From assembly GCA_020849295.1 (NCBI GenBank), contig JADLGN010000033.1:50212-114211 (forward strand): a stretch of 64,000 nt of DNA, in the 5' to 3' direction. The translations under genes were made by a program, and so were the position numbers. Below, in pieces: positions 26,833 to 35,909 of the stretch. The notes under the pieces are model-generated. The model saw only the letters and a list, made by a program, of their open reading frames with translations. It was not told the DNA's origin and searched no databases. The stretch comes from Bacteroidia bacterium (GTDB taxonomy: Bacteria > Bacteroidota > Bacteroidia > NS11-12g > UBA9320). The number at the start of each line of letters is the position of its first letter. Position 1 is the first letter of the stretch.

Positions 26833-28341
26833 ATGAAAAAGATATTTGTATTAGCATTAGTTGCGGGCTATTTTAATGCCATTGCACAAAACGACATAGA
26901 TGCTTTAAGATATTCAAAATCAATATTTGGCGGAACTGCTCGCTCTGCAGGTATATCTGGAGCAGTAGGTTCGCTTGGTGCAGATATATCATCAACTGCA
27001 ATAAATCCGGCAGGAATAGCTTTTTTTAAAAAAGATGAGTTGAGTTTTACTCTTGGGTTTATTAATTTTTCAAACAAAAGCAATTATTTAGGCAATATTT
27101 CTAAAGAGACTGACTTTAATATGAATTTCCCAAATTTTGGATTGATTTTATGTTCTACAAATAATCGAAAAGATAAACCAAAAGAATGGGTTAGTTCGAC
27201 ATTTTCGTTAAGTTTTTTAAAGTCGGGTGATTTTAATAATATAACAAGATATTCTGGCATTAATACACAAACCAGCTTGATGGATTATTTTGCAGAAAGA
27301 GCCAACGGCTACACCATTAATGATATAAGAGCAAGTGATGATGATTTTGATAATGGATTTTCTTCAAAAACTTCAATGGCATGGGAAGGTTATTTGATAG
27401 ACTCAGTAGCCCCTAAAAAATATGCAGCACATGCAAGTCCTATATTTCATAATATTAGTCAAAATGGAATTGTAAAACAAAGTGGAAAAATGAATGATTT
27501 AGAAATGACTTTTAGTGGCAATTATAAAAACCAACTATACTTAGGTGCCTCTTTTTCATATTCATTTATTAATTTTTCAGAAAGCAAATCACATAGTGAA
27601 AAAAACGACCCCAATGATACTTCAAATTATGCAATGAATAACTTTACATTTGACGAAAACCTTGAAACAACAGGAGGAGCATTAAGTTGTAAATTGGGTT
27701 TGATTACAAAATTAAATGAAAATTTCAGATTAGGTATTAGCTTTCAAACTCCAAAATTTTTTAATTTAACTGATAACTATTCTTTTAGATTAAATTCTGT
27801 TTTAAGAAATGGCGAGTTTTATAAATTTGATAGTAAACTTGGAGAGTTTAATTATAAAATTATAACTCCATACAGAATTACGCTTAGCGGAACAGCTATT
27901 TCAAATAAAATTGGTTTTATAAGTGCTGATTTAGATTTTGTAGATTATTCTACAATGAAATTAAAAAGCGAAAATTTTGAGTCAAACTATGACCAAGCTA
28001 TGCAAATTGCAAATGGCGAAATTGTTAACAAATACAAGAATACTATAAATTATCGTATTGGAGGAGAGTTAATTCTTTCTTCATATCGCATTAGAGGCGG
28101 ATATGCAATGTACGGTTCGCCCTTTAGTGATAAAAATTTAAAAAATCATGGTACAAATTATTATACTGCAGGAGTTGGGATTAAAGAAAAAGAATGGGGA
28201 CTCGACTTTGGTTTAATAATAGGTAAAAGCAATGAAACTTACCAACCATATATTCTCAACGACAAATCAAAAGATCCTACTTATGTAAGCAGCGATATTA
28301 ATACTCAAAGAGTTGTTCTTACTTATGTCTATAAATTTTAA
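26833..28341 (+). CDS. OmpP1/FadL/TodX-like outer membrane protein
   Basis: 502 residues with a signal peptide (1-18, AIA-Q). The N-terminal hatch region shows SIFGGTARSAGISGAVGSLG and ADISSTAINPAGIAFF, a motif pair characteristic of Bacteroidota OmpP1/FadL proteins, and the rest alternates as beta-strands ending in the aromatic RVVLTYVYKF. FadL-type channels pass long-chain fatty acids or other hydrophobic compounds. It shares a transcript with the Tyr-rich lipoprotein and converges with ndk, 5 bases apart. Confidence 0.88.
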   Translation: MKKIFVLALVAGYFNAIAQNDIDALRYSKSIFGGTARSAGISGAVGSLGADISSTAINPAGIAFFKKDELSFTLGFINFSNKSNYLGNISKETDFNMNFPNFGLILCSTNNRKDKPKEWVSSTFSLSFLKSGDFNNITRYSGINTQTSLMDYFAERANGYTINDIRASDDDFDNGFSSKTSMAWEGYLIDSVAPKKYAAHASPIFHNISQNGIVKQSGKMNDLEMTFSGNYKNQLYLGASFSYSFINFSESKSHSEKNDPNDTSNYAMNNFTFDENLETTGGALSCKLGLITKLNENFRLGISFQTPKFFNLTDNYSFRLNSVLRNGEFYKFDSKLGEFNYKIITPYRITLSGTAISNKIGFISADLDFVDYSTMKLKSENFESNYDQAMQIANGEIVNKYKNTINYRIGGELILSSYRIRGGYAMYGSPFSDKNLKNHGTNYYTAGVGIKEKEWGLDFGLIIGKSNETYQPYILNDKSKDPTYVSSDINTQRVVLTYVYKF

Positions 28342-28346
28342 AAAAA

Positions 28347-28766
28347 TCAGAACATTTCAAGTTTAGAAAAGAAAAATGAAGATTCAATTGCTGCATTTTC
28401 ATTGCTATCACTGCCATGTACTGCGTTTGCTTCAATACTTTTGGCAAAAAGATTTCGTATAGTTCCTGGTTCTGCTTTTTGAGGGTCTGTTGCTCCTATT
28501 AAATTACGGTACGACTCTACTGCATTTTCTTTCTCAAGAACAGCAGCCACTATTGGTCCGCCAGACATATATTTTATTAAATCATTATAAAAAGGACGGT
28601 TTTTGTGAATTTCGTAAAATTCAGCTGCTTGTTTTTCAGAAAGATGCAAGTATTTCATGGCTTTAATTCTAAAACCCGCATCAAGAATTTTGTCAATTAT
28701 TTTTCCTGTAAAATTGCTTTGAACCGCATCGGGTTTAATAATTGTAAATGTAATATTAGCTGTCAT
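28347..28766 (-). CDS. ndk: Nucleoside diphosphate kinase
   Basis: 139 residues, normal NDK length. The phosphohistidine is H117 in ANAVHGSDS, and the N-terminus TFTIIKPDAVQ and the RPFYNDLIKYMSGGP segment are family hallmarks. It transfers the gamma phosphate between nucleoside triphosphates and diphosphates. A TAATTTTGC -7 element lies upstream on the minus strand (28792-28800). Single gene, divergent from nrnA. Confidence 0.96.
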   Translation of the reverse strand: MTANITFTIIKPDAVQSNFTGKIIDKILDAGFRIKAMKYLHLSEKQAAEFYEIHKNRPFYNDLIKYMSGGPIVAAVLEKENAVESYRNLIGATDPQKAEPGTIRNLFAKSIEANAVHGSDSNENAAIESSFFFSKLEMF

Positions 28767-28791
28767 TATATTTGTTTTTTTTAAAATGGCT

Positions 28792-28800
28792 GCAAAATTA
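28792..28800 (-). promoter_or_regulatory. -7 element for ndk
   Basis: Minus-strand TAATTTTGC, matching TAnnTTTG, lies 25 bases before the ndk ATG. No convincing -33 TTG. Confidence 0.35.
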
Positions 28801-28841
28801 ATATTATTCCGTAGTTTTTACCGAAATTCGCCGATTAAATA

Positions 28842-29864
28842 ATGCAATTTTTAGAAGATACAACTCAAAAACTAATTAAGAAATTACATTCAAAATCAAA
28901 GTATAACATTGTAATAACTACTCACCACAAGCCTGACGGTGATGCTTTGGGTTCTTCTCTTGCCATGTTTTATTATTTAAAAAATCTAGGACACAACGCT
29001 ATTGTAATAACACCTACCGATTATCCGAAATTTTTACATTGGATGCCAGGCCATGATGAAGTTATTATTTATGAAGAGAATAAAAATAAATGCCTTGGTT
29101 TAATAAAAGAAGCTGATTTTATTTTTTGTCTTGATTTTAATGACCTGCTTAGAATTAATGAACTTAATGAACCTGTAAAAACCTCAAAAGCAGAAAAAGT
29201 CCTGATTGACCACCACCTTGAGCCTGTTGAGTTTGATGACTATCGTTTTCATACCCATGAAGCAAGCAGTACTTGCGAACTTGTATATATTTTTATAGCA
29301 AAAAGCGGTGATACAAATAAAATAAGCAGCGAAATAGCAGATTGTTTATATACCGGAATTATGACCGATACGGGTTCATTCAGATTTAGCGGAACAAGCT
29401 CTGAAACACACAGAATAATAGCTGACCTTATTGATAAAGGAGCAAAAAACAGTCTTATTCACGAACTTGTTTTTGACACAAATTCATTAAGTCGCCTAAA
29501 AATGATGGGATATATTTTATATCATAAAATTGAAATAATTCCCGAATACAATACTGTATTGATATATCTTACAAAAGAAGAACTTGCTGAATACAACATT
29601 AAAACAGGCGATACCGAAGGTTTTGTGAACTATGGACTTAGTATTGAAGGTATAAAATTTTCTGTATTAATAATTGACAGAACCAAACTTGTAAAAATGT
29701 CTTTTCGCAGCAAAGGAGATTTTGCTTGCAATGTATTTGCTAAAAAACACTTTGAAGGTGGCGGACACAAAAACGCTGCAGGTGGGCAAAGCAGCCAAAG
29801 TATTGAAGAAACAATAGAAAAGTTTAAAGAAGTATTAGTTTTATATAAGCAGCAACTACAATGA
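28842..29864 (+). CDS. nrnA: DHH/DHHA1 phosphoesterase (NrnA-like nanoRNase/pAp phosphatase)
   Basis: 340 residues: the DHH domain carries the metal motifs HHKPDGDALGS (about 28-38), a second aspartate in FCLDFND, and DHH in LIDHHLEP (about 121-128); the C-terminal DHHA1 domain ends with the substrate motif GGGHKNAAGG (about 305-314). NrnA enzymes degrade 2-5 nucleotide RNAs and dephosphorylate 3'-phosphoadenosine 5'-phosphate. First gene of an operon; its stop overlaps the next start as ATGA. Confidence 0.9.
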   Translation: MQFLEDTTQKLIKKLHSKSKYNIVITTHHKPDGDALGSSLAMFYYLKNLGHNAIVITPTDYPKFLHWMPGHDEVIIYEENKNKCLGLIKEADFIFCLDFNDLLRINELNEPVKTSKAEKVLIDHHLEPVEFDDYRFHTHEASSTCELVYIFIAKSGDTNKISSEIADCLYTGIMTDTGSFRFSGTSSETHRIIADLIDKGAKNSLIHELVFDTNSLSRLKMMGYILYHKIEIIPEYNTVLIYLTKEELAEYNIKTGDTEGFVNYGLSIEGIKFSVLIIDRTKLVKMSFRSKGDFACNVFAKKHFEGGGHKNAAGGQSSQSIEETIEKFKEVLVLYKQQLQ

Positions 29865-30706
29865 AAAACTCAAAATTAATTATTAGTTTTTTTCACATCA
29901 TTTTGTTTCTATTAATATCTTGTAAAAATGAAGTAAAATATGAGGTTGCAAAAAACGGTATTGAATATTACTTTTTTCAAAATATTGACACAAGTAAAAC
30001 CGGAAACCCAGGCGATTATTACCTTGTAGAAATGATAGGTCAACGTGAAGACGATTCGGTTTTTATAAATTCTTATGAGTTGGGAAATAAAATAAAACTT
30101 GTAAGAAGCAAGCCCCCTTTTCACTCTCAATTTAATGATGCTCTATCTATGCTTAGTATAGGAGATAGTGTAATTTTCAAAATTAGTGCTGATTCATTTT
30201 TTATCCCTCTCGGGCAAAGTATCCCTAAATATCTAAAAAAAGGAGAAAAATTAAAATTTACTATGGCGGTAAAAGACATATTAGCACCTCAGCAGCATTT
30301 GCTCCTAATGTATGAAAATGAACTATTGAAAATGGAAGAATATCTCGGCTTAAAAAAATGGAACTACTTAACAGATTCGGCAACCGGAATTAAATATGAA
30401 ATAATTACAAAGGGAAATGGTAAAATTGCAAAAAATGGCGATGAAGCTGAAATCACTTATTTACTTACTTATCTGAACGGAAAAATAATTAATAGAACAA
30501 AGCCGGGTGACAAATTGAAATTTATAGTAGGCTCAACTGATTATATAAGTGCATTAAGTGTACTGTCAAAATTAGCTGCAGAAGGTTCAAAAATACAAGC
30601 TCTGATTCCTTTTGCAGAAGGATTTGGCGAAAATGGCTCTGCTTATGTTGACCCTTATGCAACCTTAATATTAGAAATGGAAATTTTAAAAATAAATACA
30701 AAGTGA
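29861..30706 (+). CDS. FKBP-type peptidyl-prolyl isomerase lipoprotein
   Basis: 281 residues with a lipoprotein signal (FLLISC, lipidated C21). Two FKBP-like halves are visible: about 45-140 (GDYYLVEMIGQREDDSVFINS, ALSMLSIGDSVIFKI) and about 175-280 (GNGKIAKNGDEAEITYLLTYLNGKI, then SKIQALIPFAEGFGENG). Such periplasmic isomerases assist folding of outer membrane and secreted proteins. It overlaps nrnA by 4 bases at its start and rfbB by 4 bases at its end, so translation is probably coupled. Confidence 0.85.
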   Translation: MKNSKLIISFFHIILFLLISCKNEVKYEVAKNGIEYYFFQNIDTSKTGNPGDYYLVEMIGQREDDSVFINSYELGNKIKLVRSKPPFHSQFNDALSMLSIGDSVIFKISADSFFIPLGQSIPKYLKKGEKLKFTMAVKDILAPQQHLLLMYENELLKMEEYLGLKKWNYLTDSATGIKYEIITKGNGKIAKNGDEAEITYLLTYLNGKIINRTKPGDKLKFIVGSTDYISALSVLSKLAAEGSKIQALIPFAEGFGENGSAYVDPYATLILEMEILKINTK

Positions 30707-31755
30707 AAAAAAATATTTTGATAACCGGTGGAGCAGGATTTATCGGCTCTCATGTTGTAAGGCATTTTGTAAAAAAATACTCTGATTATTTAATAATTAA
30801 TATTGATAAACTCACTTATGCCGGCAATCTTGAAAATCTAAATGATATTGAAAATTTACCTAATTACAAATTTGTGAAGGGTGATATTTGTGAAAACAGC
30901 TTGATTCAAAAATTATTTTCTGAATATAAATTTGAAGGGGTTATACATCTTGCGGCAGAAAGCCACGTTGACAGAAGTATTCTTAATCCAATGGAGTTTG
31001 TAGAAACCAACGTAAAAGGTACTGTTACTTTACTTAACGCTTTTAAGCAACATTGCGATATTGACAAATCGGTTTTTTATCATATTTCAACTGACGAAGT
31101 GTATGGCGAACTTGGCAATGAAGGTAAGTTTACAGAAACCACTCCTTATAGCCCCAATTCTCCATATTCTGCATCAAAAGCAGCAAGTGATCATTTTGTA
31201 AGAGCTTATCACACTACTTATAAGTTAAATATTAGAATTAGTAATTGTTCGAATAATTATGGTCCATATCATTTCCCCGAAAAGTTAATCCCTTTGATGA
31301 TAAATAATATTTTAAACAATAAACCTCTTCCGGTATATGGCAAAGGCGAAAATGTTAGAGACTGGTTATATGTAAAAGACCATGCTGAAGCTATTGACAC
31401 AGTTTTTCATAATGGCAAAAATGGAGAAACATACAATATTGGAGGAAATAACGAATGGAAAAATATTGAACTCGTAAAATTACTTTGTAATCTTACTGAC
31501 CAAAAACTTGGAAATAGCTCAGACTCTTCACAAAGACTAATAACTTATGTAAATGATAGAGCAGGACACGATTTCAGATACGCAATAGATTCATCAAAAA
31601 TAATGAGAGAACTCGGTTGGAAACCAAAAGTAACATTTGAACAAGGGCTTTCAGAAACCATTGATTGGTACTTGCAGAATAAAAAATGGCTCGAAAACGT
31701 AACAAGCGGTGAATATATTAGCTATTACAGCAAAATGTACGAAAAATATTCATAG
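30703..31755 (+). CDS. rfbB: dTDP-glucose 4,6-dehydratase
   Basis: 350-residue extended short-chain dehydrogenase: NAD-binding TGGAGFIGSHV (about 7-17), catalytic STDEVYGEL (Thr and Asp/Glu, about 129-137) and YSASKAASD (Tyr-x3-Lys, about 155-163), plus SNNYGPYHFPEKLIP typical of RfbB/RmlB. It makes dTDP-4-keto-6-deoxyglucose, precursor of rhamnose and other deoxysugars. Start is GTG inside the FKBP stop (GTGA). The usual partners rfbA, rfbC and rfbD are absent. Confidence 0.92.
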   Translation: MKKNILITGGAGFIGSHVVRHFVKKYSDYLIINIDKLTYAGNLENLNDIENLPNYKFVKGDICENSLIQKLFSEYKFEGVIHLAAESHVDRSILNPMEFVETNVKGTVTLLNAFKQHCDIDKSVFYHISTDEVYGELGNEGKFTETTPYSPNSPYSASKAASDHFVRAYHTTYKLNIRISNCSNNYGPYHFPEKLIPLMINNILNNKPLPVYGKGENVRDWLYVKDHAEAIDTVFHNGKNGETYNIGGNNEWKNIELVKLLCNLTDQKLGNSSDSSQRLITYVNDRAGHDFRYAIDSSKIMRELGWKPKVTFEQGLSETIDWYLQNKKWLENVTSGEYISYYSKMYEKYS

Positions 31756-31815
31756 TTGTTCTAAATCAAATTGTTTTTTCACAACAAAAACAAGAAGCAT
31801 TACTTAAAATTAAGC

Positions 31816-31824
31816 TAACTTCGC
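31816..31824 (+). promoter_or_regulatory. Possible -7 element for the mrp-rhomboid operon
   Basis: TAACTTCGC differs from TAnnTTTG by one base and lies 4 bases before the ATG at 31829, after a 73-base gap from rfbB, which suggests a separate transcription unit. Confidence 0.28.
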
Positions 31825-31828
31825 AGCA

Positions 31829-32143
31829 ATGAATTTTTTAGCAAAACTTAAAATTCGCTGGAGTGTAAATACAATTAAAGATGTAATAATTATATTAATT
31901 GTATTTACATGCACCGGAATTACTTCACTATTTGTTAAAAAACCCCTTTTTCAAATTTTGGGAATTAAAAATATTGAACCACAATGGCTAAATATTGTAG
32001 CTTATTTTTTTAGCATTCTTATATTTTACAATATTCTATTGCTAATATTTGGGTTTTTATTCGGAAAATTCAGATTTTTCCTCGATTTTGAAAAACGTTT
32101 CTTTGGTAAAATAGTTAATTTTAAAAAGAAAAAAACACAATGA
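31829..32143 (+). CDS. Small two-helix membrane protein upstream of mrp
   Basis: 104 residues with a basic N-terminus (KLKIRWSV), two membrane helices (about 20-40 and 58-82) and a basic C-terminus ending in KKKKTQ. The family appears to be a Bacteroidota-specific one (possibly DUF6787, sometimes mislabelled diacylglyceryl transferase). It overlaps the mrp start by 4 bases, so it belongs to that operon. No catalytic motif is seen and no function can be given. Confidence 0.6.
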   Translation: MNFLAKLKIRWSVNTIKDVIIILIVFTCTGITSLFVKKPLFQILGIKNIEPQWLNIVAYFFSILIFYNILLLIFGFLFGKFRFFLDFEKRFFGKIVNFKKKKTQ

Positions 32144-33216
32144 ACGAAATTACAGTAAAACAAATTTTACAGGCATTAAGCCACGTTGACGACCCTGATC
32201 TAAAAAAAGATATAGTAACGCTTGGTATGGTAAAAGATATAAAAGCGGAGGGTAGAAATGTTTCATTTACCGTAGAGCTTACTACACCAGCATGCCCATT
32301 AAAAGCAGAAATTGAAAAAGCATGTCGCAATGCTATTAAGCATTTTATAAGTGATGCAGAAAATATAGATATAAATATGAGTGCAAGGGTAAGTAGCAGA
32401 AGAGATAAGTCGGAAGTTTTACCGGGAGTTAAAAATATTATTGCAATTGCTTCTGGCAAAGGTGGAGTAGGCAAAAGTACAGTTGCTGCAAATCTTGCTT
32501 TTGGACTTTCTCATTTGGGAGCTAAAGTAGGTTTGCTCGATGCTGATATTTACGGACCCTCTGTTCCTATTATTATGGGTTTAAAGGGAAGTCATACTCA
32601 AATAAATTCAAATGGGAAAATGATTCCACTTGAAAAAGATGGAATAAAAGTACTTTCAATAGGCTTTATGATAAAAGAAAACCAGCCTGTTGTATGGCGA
32701 GGACCAATGATATCATCAGCTTTTAAGCAATTGATTAATGATGCTGATTGGGGCGATTTAGATTATCTTATAATTGATTTGCCTCCGGGCACAGGCGATA
32801 TTCACCTCACTATGGTTCAACATCTAAAACTTACAGGAATTGTAATGGTTACCACACCGCAGGATGTAGCTATTGCTGATTGTCGCAGAGCTATGAGTAT
32901 GTATTTATCAGAAAATATAAATACTTCAATTATAGGAATAATTGAAAATATGAGTTGGTTTGTGCCCGATGATGCACCTGAAAAAAAATATTTTATTTTT
33001 GGTGAAGGAGGTGCTACTAAACTTTCAGATGAATTTAATATACCAATAATTGGGCAAATCCCTATGTTTCAAAATCTACAAACCAAGGCAGACAACGGAA
33101 CTAACCCATACGCCGAAAGTAATAGTGCTACACAACATCTTATTAAAATAACAGAAGAATTTGCAAGGTTAGTTTCAATAAAAAACAGCCAAATCAGCAC
33201 TACTTCTCAAATATAA
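32140..33216 (+). CDS. mrp: Mrp/NBP35-family iron-sulfur cluster carrier ATPase
   Basis: 358 residues: an N-terminal MIP18/DUF59-like domain (about 1-85) and a deviant-Walker P-loop ATPase (about 98-340) with ASGKGGVGKST (about 104-114), DADIYGPSVP, DYLIIDLPPGTGD and TPQDVAIAD. The family carries and inserts 4Fe-4S clusters. The CxxC seen in some Mrp proteins near the C-terminus is absent (ENMSWFVPDDAPEKKY), as in many Bacteroidota. The window also encodes an NfuA-like carrier (62939-63502). Confidence 0.93.
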   Translation: MNEITVKQILQALSHVDDPDLKKDIVTLGMVKDIKAEGRNVSFTVELTTPACPLKAEIEKACRNAIKHFISDAENIDINMSARVSSRRDKSEVLPGVKNIIAIASGKGGVGKSTVAANLAFGLSHLGAKVGLLDADIYGPSVPIIMGLKGSHTQINSNGKMIPLEKDGIKVLSIGFMIKENQPVVWRGPMISSAFKQLINDADWGDLDYLIIDLPPGTGDIHLTMVQHLKLTGIVMVTTPQDVAIADCRRAMSMYLSENINTSIIGIIENMSWFVPDDAPEKKYFIFGEGGATKLSDEFNIPIIGQIPMFQNLQTKADNGTNPYAESNSATQHLIKITEEFARLVSIKNSQISTTSQI

Positions 33217-33228
33217 TATTACAAGTTT

Positions 33229-33918
33229 ATGCGATTGTCTTATATGCCGCAAATACCTCCCATTAGTAAAAACATCTTAATTATAAATGTAGGTGTATTT
33301 TTAATAATGAAAGTAATGAACATGAGAGGAATTGATTTTACCAATATTTTAGGTCTTCACTATATAAGTAGTCCGTTATTTAAACCATTTCAAATATTTA
33401 CATATCAATTTGTTCATGGTAGTTTTTTACATTTATTTTTCAATATGTTTGGCTTGTATTTGTTCGGTAGCCGTTTAGAAGAAATCTGGGGACAAAAACG
33501 CTATTTGTTTTTCTATCTTTTTTGTGTTGCAGGTTCTGCTATTTTCTTATTTGCTACCGATGCTTTTAGTATATATAAAATTACAGGAAGTATTAATCCC
33601 TTAAAATATAATGAAATATTGCCCGAAAGTGTAATAAGTATTTATTTAAAAGTAACTATTGGTGCCTCGGGTGCTATAATGGGTTTGCTGGCAGCTTATG
33701 CTATGCTTTTTCCAAACACCGAAATGTACATAATGTTTATTCCTGTTCCTATTAAGGCAAAATATCTTGCAATAGGTTATGGTTTAATCGAATTATATCA
33801 GGGAATTTTTAGCAGACCCGGTGATAATATTGCACATTTTGCACATGTGGGTGGTTTACTTTTTGGGTTTTTATTAGTATTGTACTGGAACAAGACAAAC
33901 CGAAACACGTTTTATTAA
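33229..33918 (+). CDS. Rhomboid intramembrane serine protease (first of tandem)
   Basis: 229 residues with about six membrane helices. The rhomboid signatures are FVHGSFLHLFFNMFGLYLFG (His and Asn of the oxyanion region, about 62-80), the catalytic serine S147 in GASGAIMG, and catalytic H206 in HFAHVGG. It cleaves membrane proteins within the bilayer; substrates are unknown. It is 12 bases after mrp and 14 before a second rhomboid. The start could also be Met6. Confidence 0.9.
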   Translation: MRLSYMPQIPPISKNILIINVGVFLIMKVMNMRGIDFTNILGLHYISSPLFKPFQIFTYQFVHGSFLHLFFNMFGLYLFGSRLEEIWGQKRYLFFYLFCVAGSAIFLFATDAFSIYKITGSINPLKYNEILPESVISIYLKVTIGASGAIMGLLAAYAMLFPNTEMYIMFIPVPIKAKYLAIGYGLIELYQGIFSRPGDNIAHFAHVGGLLFGFLLVLYWNKTNRNTFY

Positions 33919-33932
33919 AATATTTTTAGCAA

Positions 33933-34820
33933 ATGAATTTTATTATTAAACAATTTTTAAATAAAAAAACTGCTGAAAACCAGATTTTAAAATTAAATAT
34001 AGTTGCATTTGTATGCTACGCAATTTTCAGGTTTATAATGTATCTGGCAAATGAAAAACAAGTTTCAGAACAGATAGTAAATTATTTATATGTACCTGGA
34101 AACATAACAATATTATTATTTCGACCATGGACATTAATAAGTTATCAATTTATGCATGTAGGATTTTTTCATATTCTGTTCAACATGCTATTGTTTTTTT
34201 ATATGTCAGCAATTGTATGTAGTTTTATAAGTTCTCGAACTCTTTGGAAAATTTATATATGGGGAGGAATATGCGGTGCAATATTTTTTATTTTAAGTTT
34301 TAATTTATTTCCTGTTTTTAAAAATATAGATGAAATGAGCTTTCTTGTTGGGGCTTCGGCAAGTGTAATGGCTGTAACTGTGGCTACTGCAACCTTGTTG
34401 CCCAATTATGAAGTTTTTCTTTTTGGAGTATTCAGAATTAAACTAAAATGGCTTGCTCTTGCAATGATACTGCTTGATATTACAGGAATTCCATCGTCTA
34501 ATCCGGGAGGAGGCTTGTCGCATCTTGGAGGTGCTTTTTTCGGTTTAGTTTATATGTTAAACTACAAAGGCTATTTCAACAGTTCATTAAGAAATTTGAA
34601 CAAGTATTTTTTGAAAAAAATAAAATCACCTGAGAAAAAAAATATAAGAAAAAAGGAATTTGTAAATGAGCCTAATTATCGAAAACCCTCATTTGCATCC
34701 TCAAAAAAAACTAAACCAAATCAGACAGAAATTGATGCAATTTTAGATAAAATTTCGCAATCTGGCTACGATAGCCTTTCAGATAGTGAAAAAGAAATAC
34801 TTTTCAGAGCAAGCGAATAA
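33933..34820 (+). CDS. Rhomboid intramembrane serine protease (second of tandem)
   Basis: 295 residues. The six-helix core has HVGFFHILFNM (about 75-85), catalytic S142 in GASASVM (Ala for the usual Gly after Ser) and H197 in LSHLGG. A basic cytoplasmic C-terminal extension (about 205-295) follows, rich in Lys/Asn and ending in a helix-rich DAILDKISQSGYDSLSDSEK segment, a motif common in Bacteroidota rhomboids. It is clearly diverged from its neighbour, so the tandem is an old duplication or two distinct subfamilies. Confidence 0.9.
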   Translation: MNFIIKQFLNKKTAENQILKLNIVAFVCYAIFRFIMYLANEKQVSEQIVNYLYVPGNITILLFRPWTLISYQFMHVGFFHILFNMLLFFYMSAIVCSFISSRTLWKIYIWGGICGAIFFILSFNLFPVFKNIDEMSFLVGASASVMAVTVATATLLPNYEVFLFGVFRIKLKWLALAMILLDITGIPSSNPGGGLSHLGGAFFGLVYMLNYKGYFNSSLRNLNKYFLKKIKSPEKKNIRKKEFVNEPNYRKPSFASSKKTKPNQTEIDAILDKISQSGYDSLSDSEKEILFRASE

Positions 34821-34826
34821 CAAATT

Positions 34827-35897
34827 TTGATAGTATTTAAAATCATATTAAAAGTTTTAAATTTTCTAGTAATTATTGCATTACTTGCAGCATATACCGC
34901 ACCTTATATAAATCCCGAAATTTTCTGGCCGTTTGCATTTTTCGGCTTGCTGCACCCTGTTTTAATAATACTTAATGTGATTTTTATGATAATTTGGCTA
35001 TTAAAAGTAAAGCTAAAATTTGTTATAAATATACTAGTTCTTATAATAGGATTAGGTAGCATTAAAAAAAATATAAGCTTTGGCTCCCAAGCTTCAACGG
35101 TAAGAGAAGGAAAATTAAAAATCATTTCTTTCAACTCAAAGCTGTTTGGGGCTTATGAAGATGAAGTTTTTTTTGATGATTTTGTAAAAAATGTAAATGA
35201 AAAAAATCCTGATATTTTATGTATTCAGGAGTTTTATAATCTTGGCTTGAATGGGTCTGATGCTATACATGAAATAAAGAAAAGTACTGGTTTGAAATAT
35301 CATTATTTTCGTTCATTAAAAAGAAAAAAGGGTAAATCAAAGTATGGTATTATTGTTTTTTCTAGGTACAAAATTATTAATTACGGCGAGTTAGATTTTG
35401 GAGCAAATACAGTTAACCTATGTATTTTTACTGATATTATTTACAACAACAAGCAATTCAGAATTTACAATGTCCATTTACAATCACTCAAATTAGCAAG
35501 AACTGATTATGAAATGCTGAAAAAAATAGGCGAAGACAGTGATTATGCACTACAGGTTTCAAAAAATATTTTTGAACGGCTCAAGCTTGCATTTATACAA
35601 AGAAGTAAGCAAGCTCAACTACTTAAAGAAAATATAAAAAATAATAATAATCCATCAATAGTTTGCGGAGATTTTAACGATACACCTCAATCTTATACTT
35701 ACAGGATTATAAGTGATGATATGGTTGATTGTTTTATTGAAAGTGGAAACGGTATTGGCGGAACATATACAGGACCATTGCCATCATTAAGAATAGACTA
35801 TATATTGCATGATAAATCAATGAATTCATATAATTATAATGCTTCTGAAAATTTTAAATCTGACCATAAAATGATTGAAACCCTTATTGAATTATAA
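34827..35897 (+). CDS. Membrane-anchored endonuclease/exonuclease/phosphatase family protein
   Basis: 356 residues, TTG start 6 bases after the rhomboid stop. Two or three N-terminal membrane helices (about 5-25, 32-55, 60-75) precede an EEP domain (about 90-356) with ISFNSKLFG, CIQEFYN (metal Glu), a conserved His in YNVHLQS, GDFNDTP (Asp/Asn) and SDHKMI (catalytic Asp-His). Metal-dependent hydrolysis of a phosphodiester or phospholipid is expected. The rhomboid-rhomboid-EEP order suggests a membrane-linked task. Confidence 0.85.
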   Translation: MIVFKIILKVLNFLVIIALLAAYTAPYINPEIFWPFAFFGLLHPVLIILNVIFMIIWLLKVKLKFVINILVLIIGLGSIKKNISFGSQASTVREGKLKIISFNSKLFGAYEDEVFFDDFVKNVNEKNPDILCIQEFYNLGLNGSDAIHEIKKSTGLKYHYFRSLKRKKGKSKYGIIVFSRYKIINYGELDFGANTVNLCIFTDIIYNNKQFRIYNVHLQSLKLARTDYEMLKKIGEDSDYALQVSKNIFERLKLAFIQRSKQAQLLKENIKNNNNPSIVCGDFNDTPQSYTYRIISDDMVDCFIESGNGIGGTYTGPLPSLRIDYILHDKSMNSYNYNASENFKSDHKMIETLIEL

Positions 35898-35909
35898 TAA
35901 AAAGATAAA

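Noticed and set aside
30703..31755. Part of an O-antigen or polysaccharide gene cluster
   Set aside because: No glycosyltransferase, flippase or other rfb gene is nearby; neighbours are housekeeping genes.
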